Shown here piece after piece: positions 25,984-37,520 of a stretch of DNA of 64,000 bases. The notes under the pieces are model-generated. The model was not told the origin of the DNA. It saw only the letters and a program-made list of their open reading frames with translations, and searched no databases. Position numbers and translations under genes: made by a program. The stretch is from NCBI GenBank assembly GCA_902702965.1, contig CACRXP010000002.1:690872-754871 (forward strand), in the 5' to 3' direction. Within the stretch, counting starts at the first letter, position 1, and every line of letters starts with the position of its first letter. The DNA is from Spirometra erinaceieuropaei (Eukaryota > Platyhelminthes > Cestoda > Diphyllobothriidea > Diphyllobothriidae).

Positions 25984-27168
25984 ATGACCGACCAACGCTG
26001 GTTAGACCGGAAAGTTAACACCGTAGCAAATAAGAGGAGCTTCTGGATCCTTTATCTCGCCAGTGTCCTCGTCACTGGAATCGTGGAGTTGGGCCTTAAC
26101 CTGAAAATCTACCTAGACTTTCTACAAATCACAGACGGCCTCGTCTATGGAGCAGTGTCCAAGACAACCCTCTCCGCAATATTGGTTATGAGCATCATGC
26201 AGAGCGCATTCCTCGGCCTGCAATGCGTCTGTGCCCTCTACACACTTCGACGGTTTTCCCTAGGCCTGCTTGCCTTTGACTGCACTTGCCTCCTCTATAT
26301 GCTTCTGTGCAGCGTGCCCCTCCTCTTCCTCCAGTTTAGTGTGCATGGATGTGATGACTTTCCCTCCTCAACGGCCTTCTCAGTCAAGGCGGGGCTCTAC
26401 ATTCTTCAGTGTGTCCTGCACCTCCTTCTCCTAATCGTATTGCTGAGATTGTTGAGCTTGGGGGTTCCAAATGAGGAAACTGGCGGCGGTCCTTGGTCCG
26501 GCGCTGCTACCGGACGCAGTAGGAGCTCTATGGAGCACACACCACTCAAGCAAAAGGAGCAGCTCATTGCGCGTTCCCTTGAAGCCGTCGAGGGTAGATC
26601 AGGCCGAATAGCCTGGAGGAGTGTGCGCGGGCTTCTCTTCGGCTGTGTTTGTCTCAACTTTTGTATCTATGTCTTGGCACTGGCAGCCGCCTGTTATCAG
26701 GGACACAACCTCAACGGCAATCGGGACAGCCAATTATGGACAGACTATCTGAGCGACGTTGACATATTCATGCCCGCAGAGGAGGTAGAAGCCATAAACA
26801 GTACGACGACTAACGAATGGGTTCGCCTTACCAGCGTTAGCAGTGTGATCCGTAACCAGTTGGAGGGATTTTCTCCAGTGATTGTTGTGGATCAGATGGA
26901 ACACCAGTTGGCAGTTTCAACGGTATTGAAATACAGAAACGGGACGAGAACGACCATGCCAACTTGTTGGAAGAATAGTTCCGACGATGGTAGTATCAAG
27001 GAGGAGAAATGTGATGATAAGTACCATCCAGGAGATGGGCACGACTTCCATCAAAATCTGACAAACTCCAAAGTGATTACCTTTTTCCGGTTCCACTACA
27101 AGAACGAATCCTCAACTCGCCCTGTGAGACAGATCCTTTACAGTGCTCTGAGATACAGAAGAGGGTAA
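25984..27168 (+). CDS. Single-exon multi-pass membrane protein, unrecognised family
   Basis: The reading frame is uninterrupted for 394 codons from ATG 25984 (context AAAAATGA) to TAA. Hydrophobic segments at about residues 19-41, 61-85, 91-119, 131-159 and 216-238 predict five membrane passes. A hydrophilic loop (160-213) lies between the fourth and fifth. The last ~155 residues are soluble and carry five N-glycosylation sequons (N272, N319, N331, N358, N374). This suggests that the C-terminal tail faces the lumen or outside and the N-terminus the cytoplasm. Cysteines at 328 and 343 could form a disulphide. There is no intron, unlike the other genes here. The family was not recognised and no function is proposed. 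Length, composition and membrane pattern argue against a chance ORF. Confidence 0.8.
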   Translation: MTDQRWLDRKVNTVANKRSFWILYLASVLVTGIVELGLNLKIYLDFLQITDGLVYGAVSKTTLSAILVMSIMQSAFLGLQCVCALYTLRRFSLGLLAFDCTCLLYMLLCSVPLLFLQFSVHGCDDFPSSTAFSVKAGLYILQCVLHLLLLIVLLRLLSLGVPNEETGGGPWSGAATGRSRSSMEHTPLKQKEQLIARSLEAVEGRSGRIAWRSVRGLLFGCVCLNFCIYVLALAAACYQGHNLNGNRDSQLWTDYLSDVDIFMPAEEVEAINSTTTNEWVRLTSVSSVIRNQLEGFSPVIVVDQMEHQLAVSTVLKYRNGTRTTMPTCWKNSSDDGSIKEEKCDDKYHPGDGHDFHQNLTNSKVITFFRFHYKNESSTRPVRQILYSALRYRRG

Positions 27169-27217
27169 TTTCACGCTTATTGGGTGGACTGCTTTTTCAG
27201 ACAAATTGCTAGTTTTA

Positions 27218-27223
27218 ATTAAA
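27218..27223 (+). promoter_or_regulatory. Possible polyadenylation signal ATTAAA
   Basis: The common variant ATTAAA lies 50 bases after the stop codon of the membrane-protein gene. Position fits a short 3' UTR; evidence is otherwise only the hexamer. Confidence 0.4.
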
Positions 27224-27252
27224 AGTACAGTAACCGAGATAAGCAAGGGGTA

Positions 27253-27317
27253 CCTCCTCCTCCTCCTCCTCCTCCTCCTCCTCCACCACCACCACCACCA
27301 CCACCATCATCATCATC
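27253..27317. repeat. Compound triplet microsatellite (CCT)n(CCA)n(TCA)n
   Basis: About ten CCT units pass directly into about seven CCA units and then about four TCA units, each step differing by one base. It lies about 85 bases downstream of the membrane-protein stop codon, possibly in its 3' UTR. Confidence 0.95.
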
Positions 27318-28138
27318 CCCACGAAGCAAAGCAAAATACCAATTCCCAACTCCATTAGGTGTACGATATTGATTTAAAAGAAGGCTGTTAGGATCATGAA
27401 GTAACTGCCTAATTAGTCGCGCAATATTTCATTGGGTTAGGCACACCGCCAAGTCAAGGTTTAGGGTCAGTGGGACCTGTCCAGTCTTGAGGAATACATG
27501 GTCTGTCGTATATTTTGCGCTCCTTTTCAAAAAATCTTCATTCTCAGCTATTTAGTTCATCACATGCACACTGCAGCCTAACTTCCTCACTGATTCTTAA
27601 ATTAGTTTTCTGACTACTAATTTTTTGGGGGGAGGGAGAGGATTATAAATGCCCTGTTTCCATAGTTACTCCTTGGAAACCTATGCGGATTTCTTTTCCC
27701 CATTCCCTCTGTTGTAAGTCAAAGTGATTTTTCACATTTATGTTCCAAAATTGCGGAAATAATTCAAATGGCAATTTAAGGAATTACGCGTTTTTAATCC
27801 ATTTCTATGGCTGTCCACCAATACCTGAAAGTATTTTCGGTGTCAGGCTTCCGACATAACCCTCGAACGCTGGCTTTTGACTCATCCTCCTAACTGAACT
27901 GTTTGTTATTCAGATGACACTGAGCGGTGGGTAAACTAGTCCGCGTGGATCACTAACTGAATTTGTAAAGCTCGGCCTGGATTGGGAAGGATTACTTAGA
28001 CGGAAATGCGACACCGGCTGACATGTGACATAAATCCAAGGTTTTTCATGCACGCCAGACTGCTGGCCTTTCCACCGCGGTCACCTGCGGAAATCATATT
28101 AAAAAGTGGCCACTTTAGTGGTGGCTATTTTTCATATA

Positions 28139-29131
28139 CAGTAGGTGGACTAACTCATGAAATGTCAACTGGAATTCCGAAATGGATTTTCGGTTCGGAA
28201 AGATTAATTAAGTAGGGTTGTAAAATTAGTCAGTCTGCAGTATAACTCCATAATAATTTAGTTACCTCAGGATGCCGGCTGTCGAAAGAACTTCCTTTCG
28301 GCTGCATGCAAAAACTACACTCTGTAAAAGTTGACTACTTATGTAGCATGCATTTTTCTCATTTATTTGCGATGCCCTTAAAAGTCCAATTATATTTCAT
28401 GGAAAACATGCATAAAATATGCATTCTTTCGCTCACTCGGTAGAAAATTACGTCTTCTTCCAATTTTATACTCGACGGAAGGGTATTATGAGGTTTTCAG
28501 AAACTGTTATAATTCCAGAATAATTTTGAACGTGACCTGCTGTTACACCTGCATTCAGGGTTTCTAAACTACAAACCATGTATTTTCCGCGTACGGAAAA
28601 CCGCACATTTCTCTACGGTTTTAAGAGGAGACCATATGGGGTTCATAAAATTTAGCATTGGATTTGATCCATACTGTTATCTTTACAAGCCACATTGGTA
28701 AATGCAGAGACATGACGTTTTATGAACGGTTATTTCACGGTAGTAAAATTCTCACAACTAGAAACTTTTTAAAAACCGAATGATGTCCCTCCTTCGAGTA
28801 TAAAATTGAAAGAAGACGTAAGTTTCTACCGAATGAGCGAAAGAATGCGTATTTTTATGCATGTTTTCTATGAAATATAATTGGACTTTTAGGGGAATCG
28901 AAAATCAAAGAGAAAAATGTATGCCACTTAAGTAATCATTTCTTACAGAGTATCGTTTTTGCATGCAGCCGAAAGGAAGTTCGTTTAAAGGCCGGTATCC
29001 TGAGGTAACTGAATTATTATAGAGTTATGCTGCAGGCTGACTAGTTTTACAATCCTACTTAATTACTCTTTTCGAAACGAGAACGCATTTCGGAATTTCG
29101 GTTGACATTTCATGAGTTAGCCCACCTACTG
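28139..29131. mobile_element. Foldback MITE, copy 1 (993 bp)
   Basis: Starts CAGTAGGTGGACTAACTCAT and ends with its inverted form (ATGAGTTAGCCCACCTACTG), bounded by TA on both sides (28137-28138 and 29132-29133). The arms are about 370 bp each (28139-28510 and 28760-29131) around a ~250-bp centre. It has no coding capacity. Size, long arms and TA duplication match copies 2 and 3. A Tc1/mariner-like origin is inferred from the TA duplication and CAGT termini only. Confidence 0.85.
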
Positions 29132-30365
29132 TATTTTGGAGGCGTTTACAAATCTGGGCATATTTGTTCATTTTGCAGAACGCTATGTCTACTTCTAATT
29201 TTATACTAGATGAAATGAGACCCTTCGGTTTAAAAAGTTTACGGATGGTTTTCAGACTCTGAAGCGTTTATCCAACGAGCATTATATCCTCTCGGTTACT
29301 ACTGCTGCTGGTTGAATATTCAACGATATCCATATCGTAACATTTCATGCGTGTTAGATGATGCCTTCCCGATAGCGTAGGAATGGGTGATTTCTTTGAA
29401 ATGAAAGATGTATAGTGTGTACTTTTAAAACTCCAAAAGCAAATGTGAGACGGGTAGGAATTACACTTTTACCTTCGAAAAACATCCTTTCACCCAGTAT
29501 AGCTTTTAGAAAGATAATTTGCTATGAAAAGGAAGTCTTTTTGCCAGCATATTGACGCAGGACCACCTCTAAAAAGGGAATGATGGTAAAAAAGGTGTTT
29601 GACGGATGGATTTTAACCGCCCTACCAAAAGTTCAGTGGCTATCCTGTTTCTGGGTCAGTTATCAGGCCTCTTCTCAAAAATGGTAGAGCAGCATTTTCT
29701 TTACGCGATCGCGCAATTCCCTATTGACTACTTCTCGTGCTGCGCGGGGTTGGATTCAGAGTTACCTGGTACATCAAACCAAGTAGATGGCGTAAATGGG
29801 ATTTTATGACTTGTCGCATAACTTCCACCCACGGCCCGTTCTTTTAAGAGTCCATATCCATAAAACCCCTTTTACCACCGTTCCAGCGACAAAGTGCTGG
29901 GGGGAGGGGGGGGGGTGGATATATTCATATCAAACTGTCATTTTTGGCGAGTGTGAGTTCCGCATATAACCGAAAAGGCAGCGCCCTGGTATGTGTGAAA
30001 TACCTTGGACTTACGCTGTATGCTAGCCGGTGTTGAATTGTCACCTAAGTAATCCTTTTTCAGCCGATCATATTTTACAATTCTTGTGAATATTTCAGGA
30101 ATTAGGTCACCTGCTGTACGTGACATGCTTTAGACGACCTTCTTGTCACGTATGCCACTGAATTCAACCCTCCGTTGTTTTAGCTCAGCCAAGTCACGGA
30201 AAAATGGCTTCATGGTGAGATTGATTCAGCTAGAACCAAGCACTCATGTTTTAGAGGAAAAATCCAAACGTTACTACTAACGTACATCAAGCTACGGAAA
30301 TCAAATAAGTAGACACGATTTATGAATATATCGCAGTTCGTGGGGTTCTATTCCCCCTGTCTTGA
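29132..30365. other. Intergenic, no gene recognised
   Basis: AT-rich DNA with a G run near 29900. A fragment near 30100-30125 (AGGTCACCTGCTGTACGTGAC) resembles the MITE terminus and may be a relic end. Nothing else was recognised. Confidence 0.5.
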
Positions 30366-30560
30366 TGGTTTGAACGTCGCATCCGACGATGTCCACCGTG
30401 TGCTCCACAGCAATATGAAGCAGGCGCGGTAACTTGCGTGTGGATTAGTTTATAGCGAGAGTAGACAACTGGGAGACTGCGTGGACTGGGTTGGACCGTC
30501 AGTTGGCAGCCTTCCGAGCCACGGCCATGGCACACCATGGTAGTCTCAGACTGGGGTCAC
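30366..30560 (+). repeat. R5 repeat, copy 4 (short)
   Basis: Carries CGACGATGTCCACCGTGTGC and TTGCGTGTGGATTAGTTTAT, but lacks the middle GGTGGGGGAGG region of the longer copies. It abuts the RTE remnant that follows. Confidence 0.65.
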
Positions 30561-31825
30561 ACATAAATCAGGGGGCGGGTGCATGGAGATGGAGACGAGA
30601 AGCACACTTCCAACTTGCGTGGAATGTGACAATCGAGTGCTCGTAGTGATGCTTTTGTTGTTTGATGCGCGTGCTGGTGGGGCTGTGCGATGAGGACGGC
30701 GGTTGTCTGCGGCAGATTTTCGTGAACGCGTATGTGACCTAATAAGCGCATGCGCTGAGTGAATGTACGGACACAGCGAGGGCAGCTAAGGTGGATTCAG
30801 TGAGTGCAAAATGGCGCTCCAAGCACTGATTCACCAGTCTCTGCTCGGTGGATCTGCAAGTGATCGACCGGGCCGATGTGTGAGGTGAATGTACGATCGC
30901 AATGGGGACAGGTATGAACCGAGTCCGCATCGTTGGAGATGGGAGTTTTGGTGGCGATGGTAGAAGGTAATGGGACATCAGACGTCGTCCCATGGGTGGG
31001 GAGAGTGCGTGAAGGCGTGGTGGTAGTGGTGATGCTGGCCGCTGCGGTCGATGCAGAGGTTGGGGCAGGGCGGATGGTGTCGGCGGGGCAGCGACATTGT
31101 GATCGGCGGTGCGGGTTTTGCGGTAGGAACGAGAGTGGGTGGAGATGTAGAGGTTGTCGGGTTGATGGCGTATTGAGTCCGAAGGTGTCCAATGAGACCG
31201 AATATGAGTTGGCAGCACGGGCATGTTGGAAGCGGCGGATGATTAGCATTGAGGAGGCGAGGCACTTACGATTTTCGAGCCTCCCGTTTGGCTTTGGTGG
31301 CGGCGATCCGATTTGCTTTGTATATGGCAGTACCAGTCTTCACTCCTCTTCTTCAGGCCAGTCTGTTCTGGGCGAGGTCCTCACGGGTCTCTGGAACGAT
31401 ATATACTCGAGTAAGAGAATTCTTAAATGTGCCCTTGTAGCGCCGTTTTGGTTCTCCCGATCGGCGAGCATCAGTGGCGACATCACCATAGAAGAGTTAT
31501 TTTGGCAAACGTCACGAAATGGCCGCTCCATTGCAGACGCAGGTGTCTCAGCATATGATGAATGCTGAGGAGTTCCTTCCGTACTAGAACTTCCCTGTCC
31601 GGAATCCTGTCTTATTACCTCATCTTTAGTACTCTGCGAAGGCAGTTGAAATGGAAGAGGTTGAGCTTCTTGGCATGACTGGAGTAGACGGTTCAGGTCT
31701 CCGCTCCGTAGAGAGGTGTCGTCAGGACGACGGCCCTGTACCTCTTCAGTTTGGTATCCAGTTGGAAGCCGTGGCGATTCCGCACGGGGTCCCGTAGTCG
31801 ACCGAAGGCCTGGCTTACCCTCCTA
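30560..31825 (-). pseudogene. RTE-type LINE remnant: end of reverse transcriptase plus C2H2 zinc-finger tail
   Basis: Read on the minus strand, the order is RT thumb/C-terminal region (VSQAFGRL, YRAVVLTTPLYGAET, NCLRRVLKMR, LRLQWSGH), then TAIYKANRIAATKAKREARK, then C2H2 units (CPCCQLIFGLIGHLRT, CPHCDRTFTSHIG, MRLLGHIRVHENL). The whole is proline/threonine-rich between the fingers. I recognise this arrangement from flatworm RTE-like polyproteins. The copy has in-frame stops (for example after the tyrosine-rich block near 31710) and frame changes, and lacks the endonuclease and RT core, so it is a 5'-truncated pseudogene. Confidence 0.8.
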
Positions 31826-34803
31826 GTAAACAACCTAACGTTATCTTAAACCACTGCCACGTGTATTCGTGGCTTGGAAGGTTGTCAGGTAACGAGACAT
31901 CTTAATCTTATTCATGGGCGAGGCTCGGGCGTCAAGTGCTCCTTCGCGTAGCCTCTTACTTACGTAAACCTTCAACTCAGCCCGTGTGAAACACGTAGAA
32001 AAGCTTTGCTTTTTGTCAACCACCGCGCCTACGCCAGACCTTTTGCCTTGGTCTTACCATCAGAATGCAGCAGGCGATTTGGTGGATAGGGTGAAGGAGA
32101 TACATCGAAAGATCGCTTCACATGCACCACACCACTGTTCCAACCTCATCGGGTAGCGATGGACCTCGTCGATTGCGAAGATCAAGCTCTCAGTCGTCTG
32201 GAAAATCAAGATCCGTCGTCTGTTGACGAGTAGTTAACAATCGGGAAATATTGTCGGAAAAGGCCCAATGCGATACTGAACTCGGTTACATTTCACGAGT
32301 CTGGCGAACGGCAACAAAAAAAACTGACATGACCGTTTCGAAATCCTTCGATTTCGTTAGCAGCGTCTCTTGATTTAAATAGGATTCACCCCTTTAATAT
32401 TTAAATACCCTTAGTCCAAAATCATGGAATGTTTCAAGAAACTGTTCGCAATCTCTTTAACAGCAGTAAGTTGCCATTAAAAAGGATCTAGTGCCCATTG
32501 TACACAAAATTCTAATTTATTTTTTCATCTTTTTGGACCTACAAATAGAAAAGTTTGCTTGATATGCCTCTTTATGGGTTATCAAACCTATATAAATTAG
32601 TATTTGTAGGATGATTTACGACAAAGACGGGTGAGACTACGGAAGCGACATCCGAATCAGCATCTTTTGCTGGTAGACATTCCTTTTGTATTAGTAATCG
32701 TCGCTGTGCGACTATCGTCGAGGTTTCTTCACTGGAGCTGCAAAGCACAACAGAAAGGCCATGGCCCCACAACCAGGTCCATAAGGCGCCATCTTCACAC
32801 GAGTCACGATGTCCTGTCTAATTTAATCGGTCCCAACTACCTTAACTGTTTGGTTGAGTCAAGTGCTACATGACTTGCCACGCTGGCAACACCAGACAGA
32901 AGCTCAGAGACGCGTTTTCCACTGATCTTCTGTTGCTACATGACAGGTACGGCTCAACGTCACGCTCCCGGGGGCTCTTAGTCTTCTTTCTGGTATATTA
33001 ACTCCAGCTCCCATGTTGTCCTTTATAGCTTCCCCAAAAAATTATGCGCGAACTGAGAGTAAATCCTTCGGCATAAGGCTTTTTAGGTTCACTCCGAAAA
33101 CTGATATGAATAACTGGGGTGAGATCTATCAACTACTGCGAAATAGTTACATAACATTTACAAGCTACTAACATGACGTCAGTAGTATGCATATACCCAA
33201 TTGTTTACCGTTCCGACCGTTCGGGTACTACCTAGAGGTTCATCATGGCGTAAAACCTACGGAACAAGGCCTTTTAGGTCTTGGGCTTCTAACTATCATC
33301 TGTCCTGTCAGAGAAGTAATCCGGTAAGCATTTGCCTCCTACTGACTGTCTGCTCTCAGCTGTGTAAATATTATGCGGTTATTCCTCAGTAGCCAATGGG
33401 TTTCACCTTGAATGGTCCTATCAACTTCCGGAACGAGCCTAAAAAGCTTTGTTCCGAAGCATTCGCTGCAGGTTTACATATTAATTTCCGAGGGGACTAA
33501 AAAGGTTACAGCGTGTTCCCTGCGGCTGAGATAATTGACCGACACTTTTGACGTTTTTGCCAATCGAATTAATGCTGTGGTTTGACTCGTCAGTCGAGAG
33601 AAAGAATGCGGATTGTCATCCAAGGTACGCGTTTTGTCGATTTTCTGCTGCCATATGACTCAACCGCGAGAGGTTTAGCTGGGTCTACCCAGAGTTCCCC
33701 AGGCAAATTCTTTCCCCACCCCAGTTTTTCAGGTTTAGTTTATATTCCTTTCGAAACCCAAGATGTTTCGCCACAAAGAGTTCACTCCGAATTCACAAAC
33801 TGATCCCAAATGAAATTGTAAGCCACAGAATAAACCCTACTTAACGCAGTCCTTTTAGAAAAGTAGAATTCTGTCATTTGCCCAAGGTAGCATGAACAAT
33901 GACATAAGGGAAGGATTGTTGAATAAAACGGAGGGAACTGGAATGGGATTTTTTGCAGTCGATAAGCGGCCATACCCCAATGCCGTTTTCCCTTTAGTTC
34001 AGTTTTTGCTTTCGTTTTTGAGGCTGTCTGCGTGTCCAAACAAGTACCAGTCCTCAACCTACCCCATCTTGTGTTTTTTTTTTAAACAGCCAACCCAATC
34101 CTGAACACATCGCCTTGGATTTGCGTTTTGCCAGAAACCGACGCAACGGGACGCAAGAAAACCCCAATAGTGAAGAACTGTTGCCTTTTACATGCCAAGG
34201 TACCAATTGTTCCGGCTACAGATTCGGAAGAAACTTGGAGAAAGTTAGTGAAGTTTGGCGCACCGGAATATTCGCATGCTTTTCGTCGGCACCACAAGGG
34301 CCCATCCGCATCTCGCAATTCTGATAGGCAGTCTGTCCGGCATTTGCTAGCCATTTAATTGTTTTTAGGCAGACAACCAACTGCGCATTTATCAGCATCT
34401 GTTATTCGCAGTTTTGTGTACCGTTAAAAATCTAGGATAGCTTTCTATCTATAAACTTTCTTTCGTTCTCTTAGTTGAAAAGTGGACTTTTAAAAATAGT
34501 CAGACCTCTTACTTGATTGTTTGTATTGAGTGGGAAGCGTATTTTTAGCTTACTCGCCCGAGTGTCTGGCAGGTAGCTGAGCTTTTCCCATTTCGTATCA
34601 GCACCTGAGATCGCGCCAGCCCTAAAAATCGACTTCCCGCAGCAGCATGCCTGACTGTTCTTATAAGAAACAGCATGGAAGTTAAAAATAACACTTTCTT
34701 TCACATGATTAGAGACCGATAAGTATGTCATTAGCAGCCACTCAACAAACCGCCCTCATAATCTATATGTTACGACGGGAAAAAACCAAATCCTGCAGGC
34801 ATA
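31826..34803. other. Intergenic, no gene recognised
   Basis: Only short overlapping frames occur on both strands. An 80-codon plus-strand frame at 32631-32873 and others near 33200-34360 have no recognisable domain. Probably old repeat sequence. Confidence 0.45.
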
Positions 34804-35794
34804 CAGTGCGTGACCTATCTCATGAAATGTTGACTGAAATTCTGAAACGCGTTTTCGATTAGGAAGGATTACTTGGTCGCGGCTGTGATAATGATTATCT
34901 TAAGGCCTACTCTTATAACATTTTAGACTTGGCAGGATGTCGGCTTTGGAATGCACCTCTTTTCAATCTCCTGTAGAAAGCGTGCTCGGTAAAAAAAATG
35001 ACTACTTAAGTAGCATGCATTTTCCCCATTGATTTTCGATGGTCTTGCAAATTCAAATATATTTTATAGAAACCACACACAAAAATATGCTTTCTTTTAG
35101 TCAATCAATAGAAAATCACGTCTTCTTTATATTTTATACTTCAGGAAGGAGTACAATTAGGTTTTAAAAAAGTTTCTAATTGTGAGACTTTAAGACCTCG
35201 ATATGTCCATTCACATAGCATCGTACCTGGCCGTTTACCACTGCTCCTCATGAAATGTAAAACATGGTCCGCATCCATTGCAAAATTTTATGGACCCTGT
35301 ATGATATCTCTTTAACGACAGAAAAATATGGGATTTTCTTTACGCGGAACGAAAGCACCTTGTAGACTGAAATCACTAAGCGCTAATGCAACGAATGATC
35401 AGGCTCCAAATTTTTCGGCAATTAGAAAACTTTTTAAAACCTAATTTTACTCCTTCCTTAAGTATAAAATATAAAGATGTAATTTTCTATTGATTGACTA
35501 AAAGAAAGCATATTTTTGTTTGTGGTTTCTATAAAATATATTTGAATTTCCAAGACCATCGAAAATTAATGGGAAAAATGCATGCTAATTAAGTAGTCAT
35601 TTTTTTTACCGAGCACGCTTTTTACAGGAGATTGAAAATAAGTGCATTTAAAACCTGACATCCTGCCGAGTCAGAAATGTTATAAGAGTATGCCAAAAGA
35701 TAGTCAGTCTAACAACCGCGACCAAGTAATCCTTCCTAATCGAAAACGCATATCAGAATTTCAGTCAACATTTCATGAGATAGGTCACGCACTG
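34804..35794. mobile_element. Foldback MITE, copy 2 (991 bp)
   Basis: Starts CAGTGCGTGACCTATCTCAT and ends with the inverted form, bounded by TA at 34802-34803 and 35795-35796. The arms extend about 400 bp and include the family-specific block with ACGTCTTC and ATGCATTTT. Its termini differ from copies 1 and 3 (GTGCGTGACC against GTAGGTGGGC), so it defines a second subfamily. Confidence 0.85.
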
Positions 35795-37065
35795 TATATG
35801 ACCCTGCCAAAGGCACAACATATTAAATCTCATGGTGGTGGTGTACATCGACCTGTTTTCATTGCCGGACTGAAGTGGACATTTCCGTTGCGCCTTGGAT
35901 CTGAAAGTCTGCGGACCAGACACGATGGCATGACAGCTAAGGCTGAATAGTCGAGAAGTTCGGCTGAATAAGACATAAATACTAGAGTGGCCATTCATGG
36001 CTGCGTTGCTGGTCCGTACGGTGGAGTGCGTTTGAGGTAGTCCTGGTTGCTCACAAGAGGCTTGAACTGGAATCAGTTGAGCATTGGGAAACGTCCTCCC
36101 GACTAGGGGTTCGCGTCAAACTCGGCACGTGCAGCTTAGTGTTGAGGTTTCCATAGCCAGTGACAGCAAATGAACCAAAAATGGAAATTCCACTACCCCT
36201 GCCTTTGTCGATAAATCTGCCCCTTCATTATTCATGGCTAGTTGGTATATAGAGGCCTGCATCGGAAAGCCTGCATCGTAGGCCCTTATCTCCGAGGCAA
36301 ACACGAGGATGCTTTTCAGAATTTGATGTGGGAATCTGGAGTATACTTTGCATCCTATCCAAAACAAGAAATTTTCAAACTGATTACACCTGATACACCG
36401 CAGAAGGCCCTTTATGTGATCTCGTAGCACCAGCATACCAGAAACCTATTCGTGCACTAACAGAGAGCGAGAGACTAGAACTGGCATTACTGCCTCAAAT
36501 ACTGCTCCCAGTCCTGCTCAGACCCGAGTGGAATGAAGATTTAAACGGGTCACAACACCTTGAAAATGCACACACAACCTGTCTTGACTCTCAGCTACGG
36601 ACCCACCTGATGTCTGATGTAACTGGTACTATTTAAACGACAAGAATGTCCCACTCAGGAAGGCAACCAGGGGTGATAGGGTAACCCTGGTCCGTACCGC
36701 AGTAAGCCCAGATTGACAAATACCGTTATTAATGTAACTATTCCTGCTTTTTATCCTGTAGCTGTAGAGTCAAGATTTGCTTCCCACTGACATTTTGATA
36801 CGTATGTAGGATCATGTCCACGTTTCAATTTGAATGTAACATTAGCGCGACCATTGATGGCGTTGTGACTACTGATAACCAAAACAGCTTGAACTTCCCT
36901 CAAATGTTTTTTTCGGATTCCCCTAAATGCGGTTGTTTTTGCTAGGTTATGGAAGATAGGTATGCTTCAGTCAGGTCTCCTCAGGAGAAAAATACTACTG
37001 CCAGCAGCCAGGGGGACCGGAATGCCCATTCATCCTTTATTTGTCAACATCAATAAGTCATAATA
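35795..37065. other. Intergenic, no gene recognised
   Basis: Nothing could be assigned. The 61-106 codon frames on opposite strands around 36116-36436 overlap each other and show no family features. Confidence 0.45.
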
Positions 37066-37128
37066 GCCCAACCCGGGACTCCGAACACAGCTGCCCATTG
37101 GCTAGCAGTCGAGCCACGCGCTCACGTA
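37066..37128 (-). repeat. Possible tRNA-like SINE fragment
   Basis: On the minus strand, GTGGCTCGACTGCTAGCC (A-box-like) is followed after about 8 bases by a B-box-like GTGTTCGGAGTCCCGGG. The spacing is too short for a tRNA and the call is weak. Confidence 0.3.
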
Positions 37129-37202
37129 TTGTCGCTACTTATCGGGACCAGCCAAAGACCCCTGCCAGTTCTACTATCTTGTCTATCCCACTTAAAGAGC
37201 GA

Positions 37203-37520
37203 AATGTCGATGCACAATAGATATTTTAACCGATATTCTAAAATGCGTTTTCAACTCAAAGATATTACTTAACTAGTGTCGTCATGCTTATTATCGTGCC
37301 ACATAATGTCAAGATGTTCCAGCCACGTCAGGATGCCGGCTTTCGAATGAGGCTTCTTATCGACAACTTGCATAAGCTTAATTCCGTACAAATGAATACT
37401 TAAGTAGCACAAATTTTCCCATTCAATTTCGATGCCTTTATAAATCCAAACATGTTTTGTAGAAAACATGCACAAAAAGTGTTCTTCCTTTTACTACCCA
37501 ACTTCGTCTTCTCACCGAAC
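37203..37520 (+). mobile_element. Single-arm MITE fragment (copy 5)
   Basis: Follows the same order of blocks as the left arm of MITE copies 1-3: ATTCTAAAATGCGTTTTCAA, CAGGATGCCGGCTTTCGAA, AATACTTAAGTAGCAC, GAAAACATGCACAAAA and CTTCGTCTTC. No inverted partner was found nearby, and the terminal CAGT is not preserved. Confidence 0.7.

Noticed and set aside
30933..31568. 211-codon plus-strand frame
   Set aside because: Antisense shadow of the RTE LINE tail; glycine/valine-rich because the opposite strand encodes proline/threonine-rich sequence.
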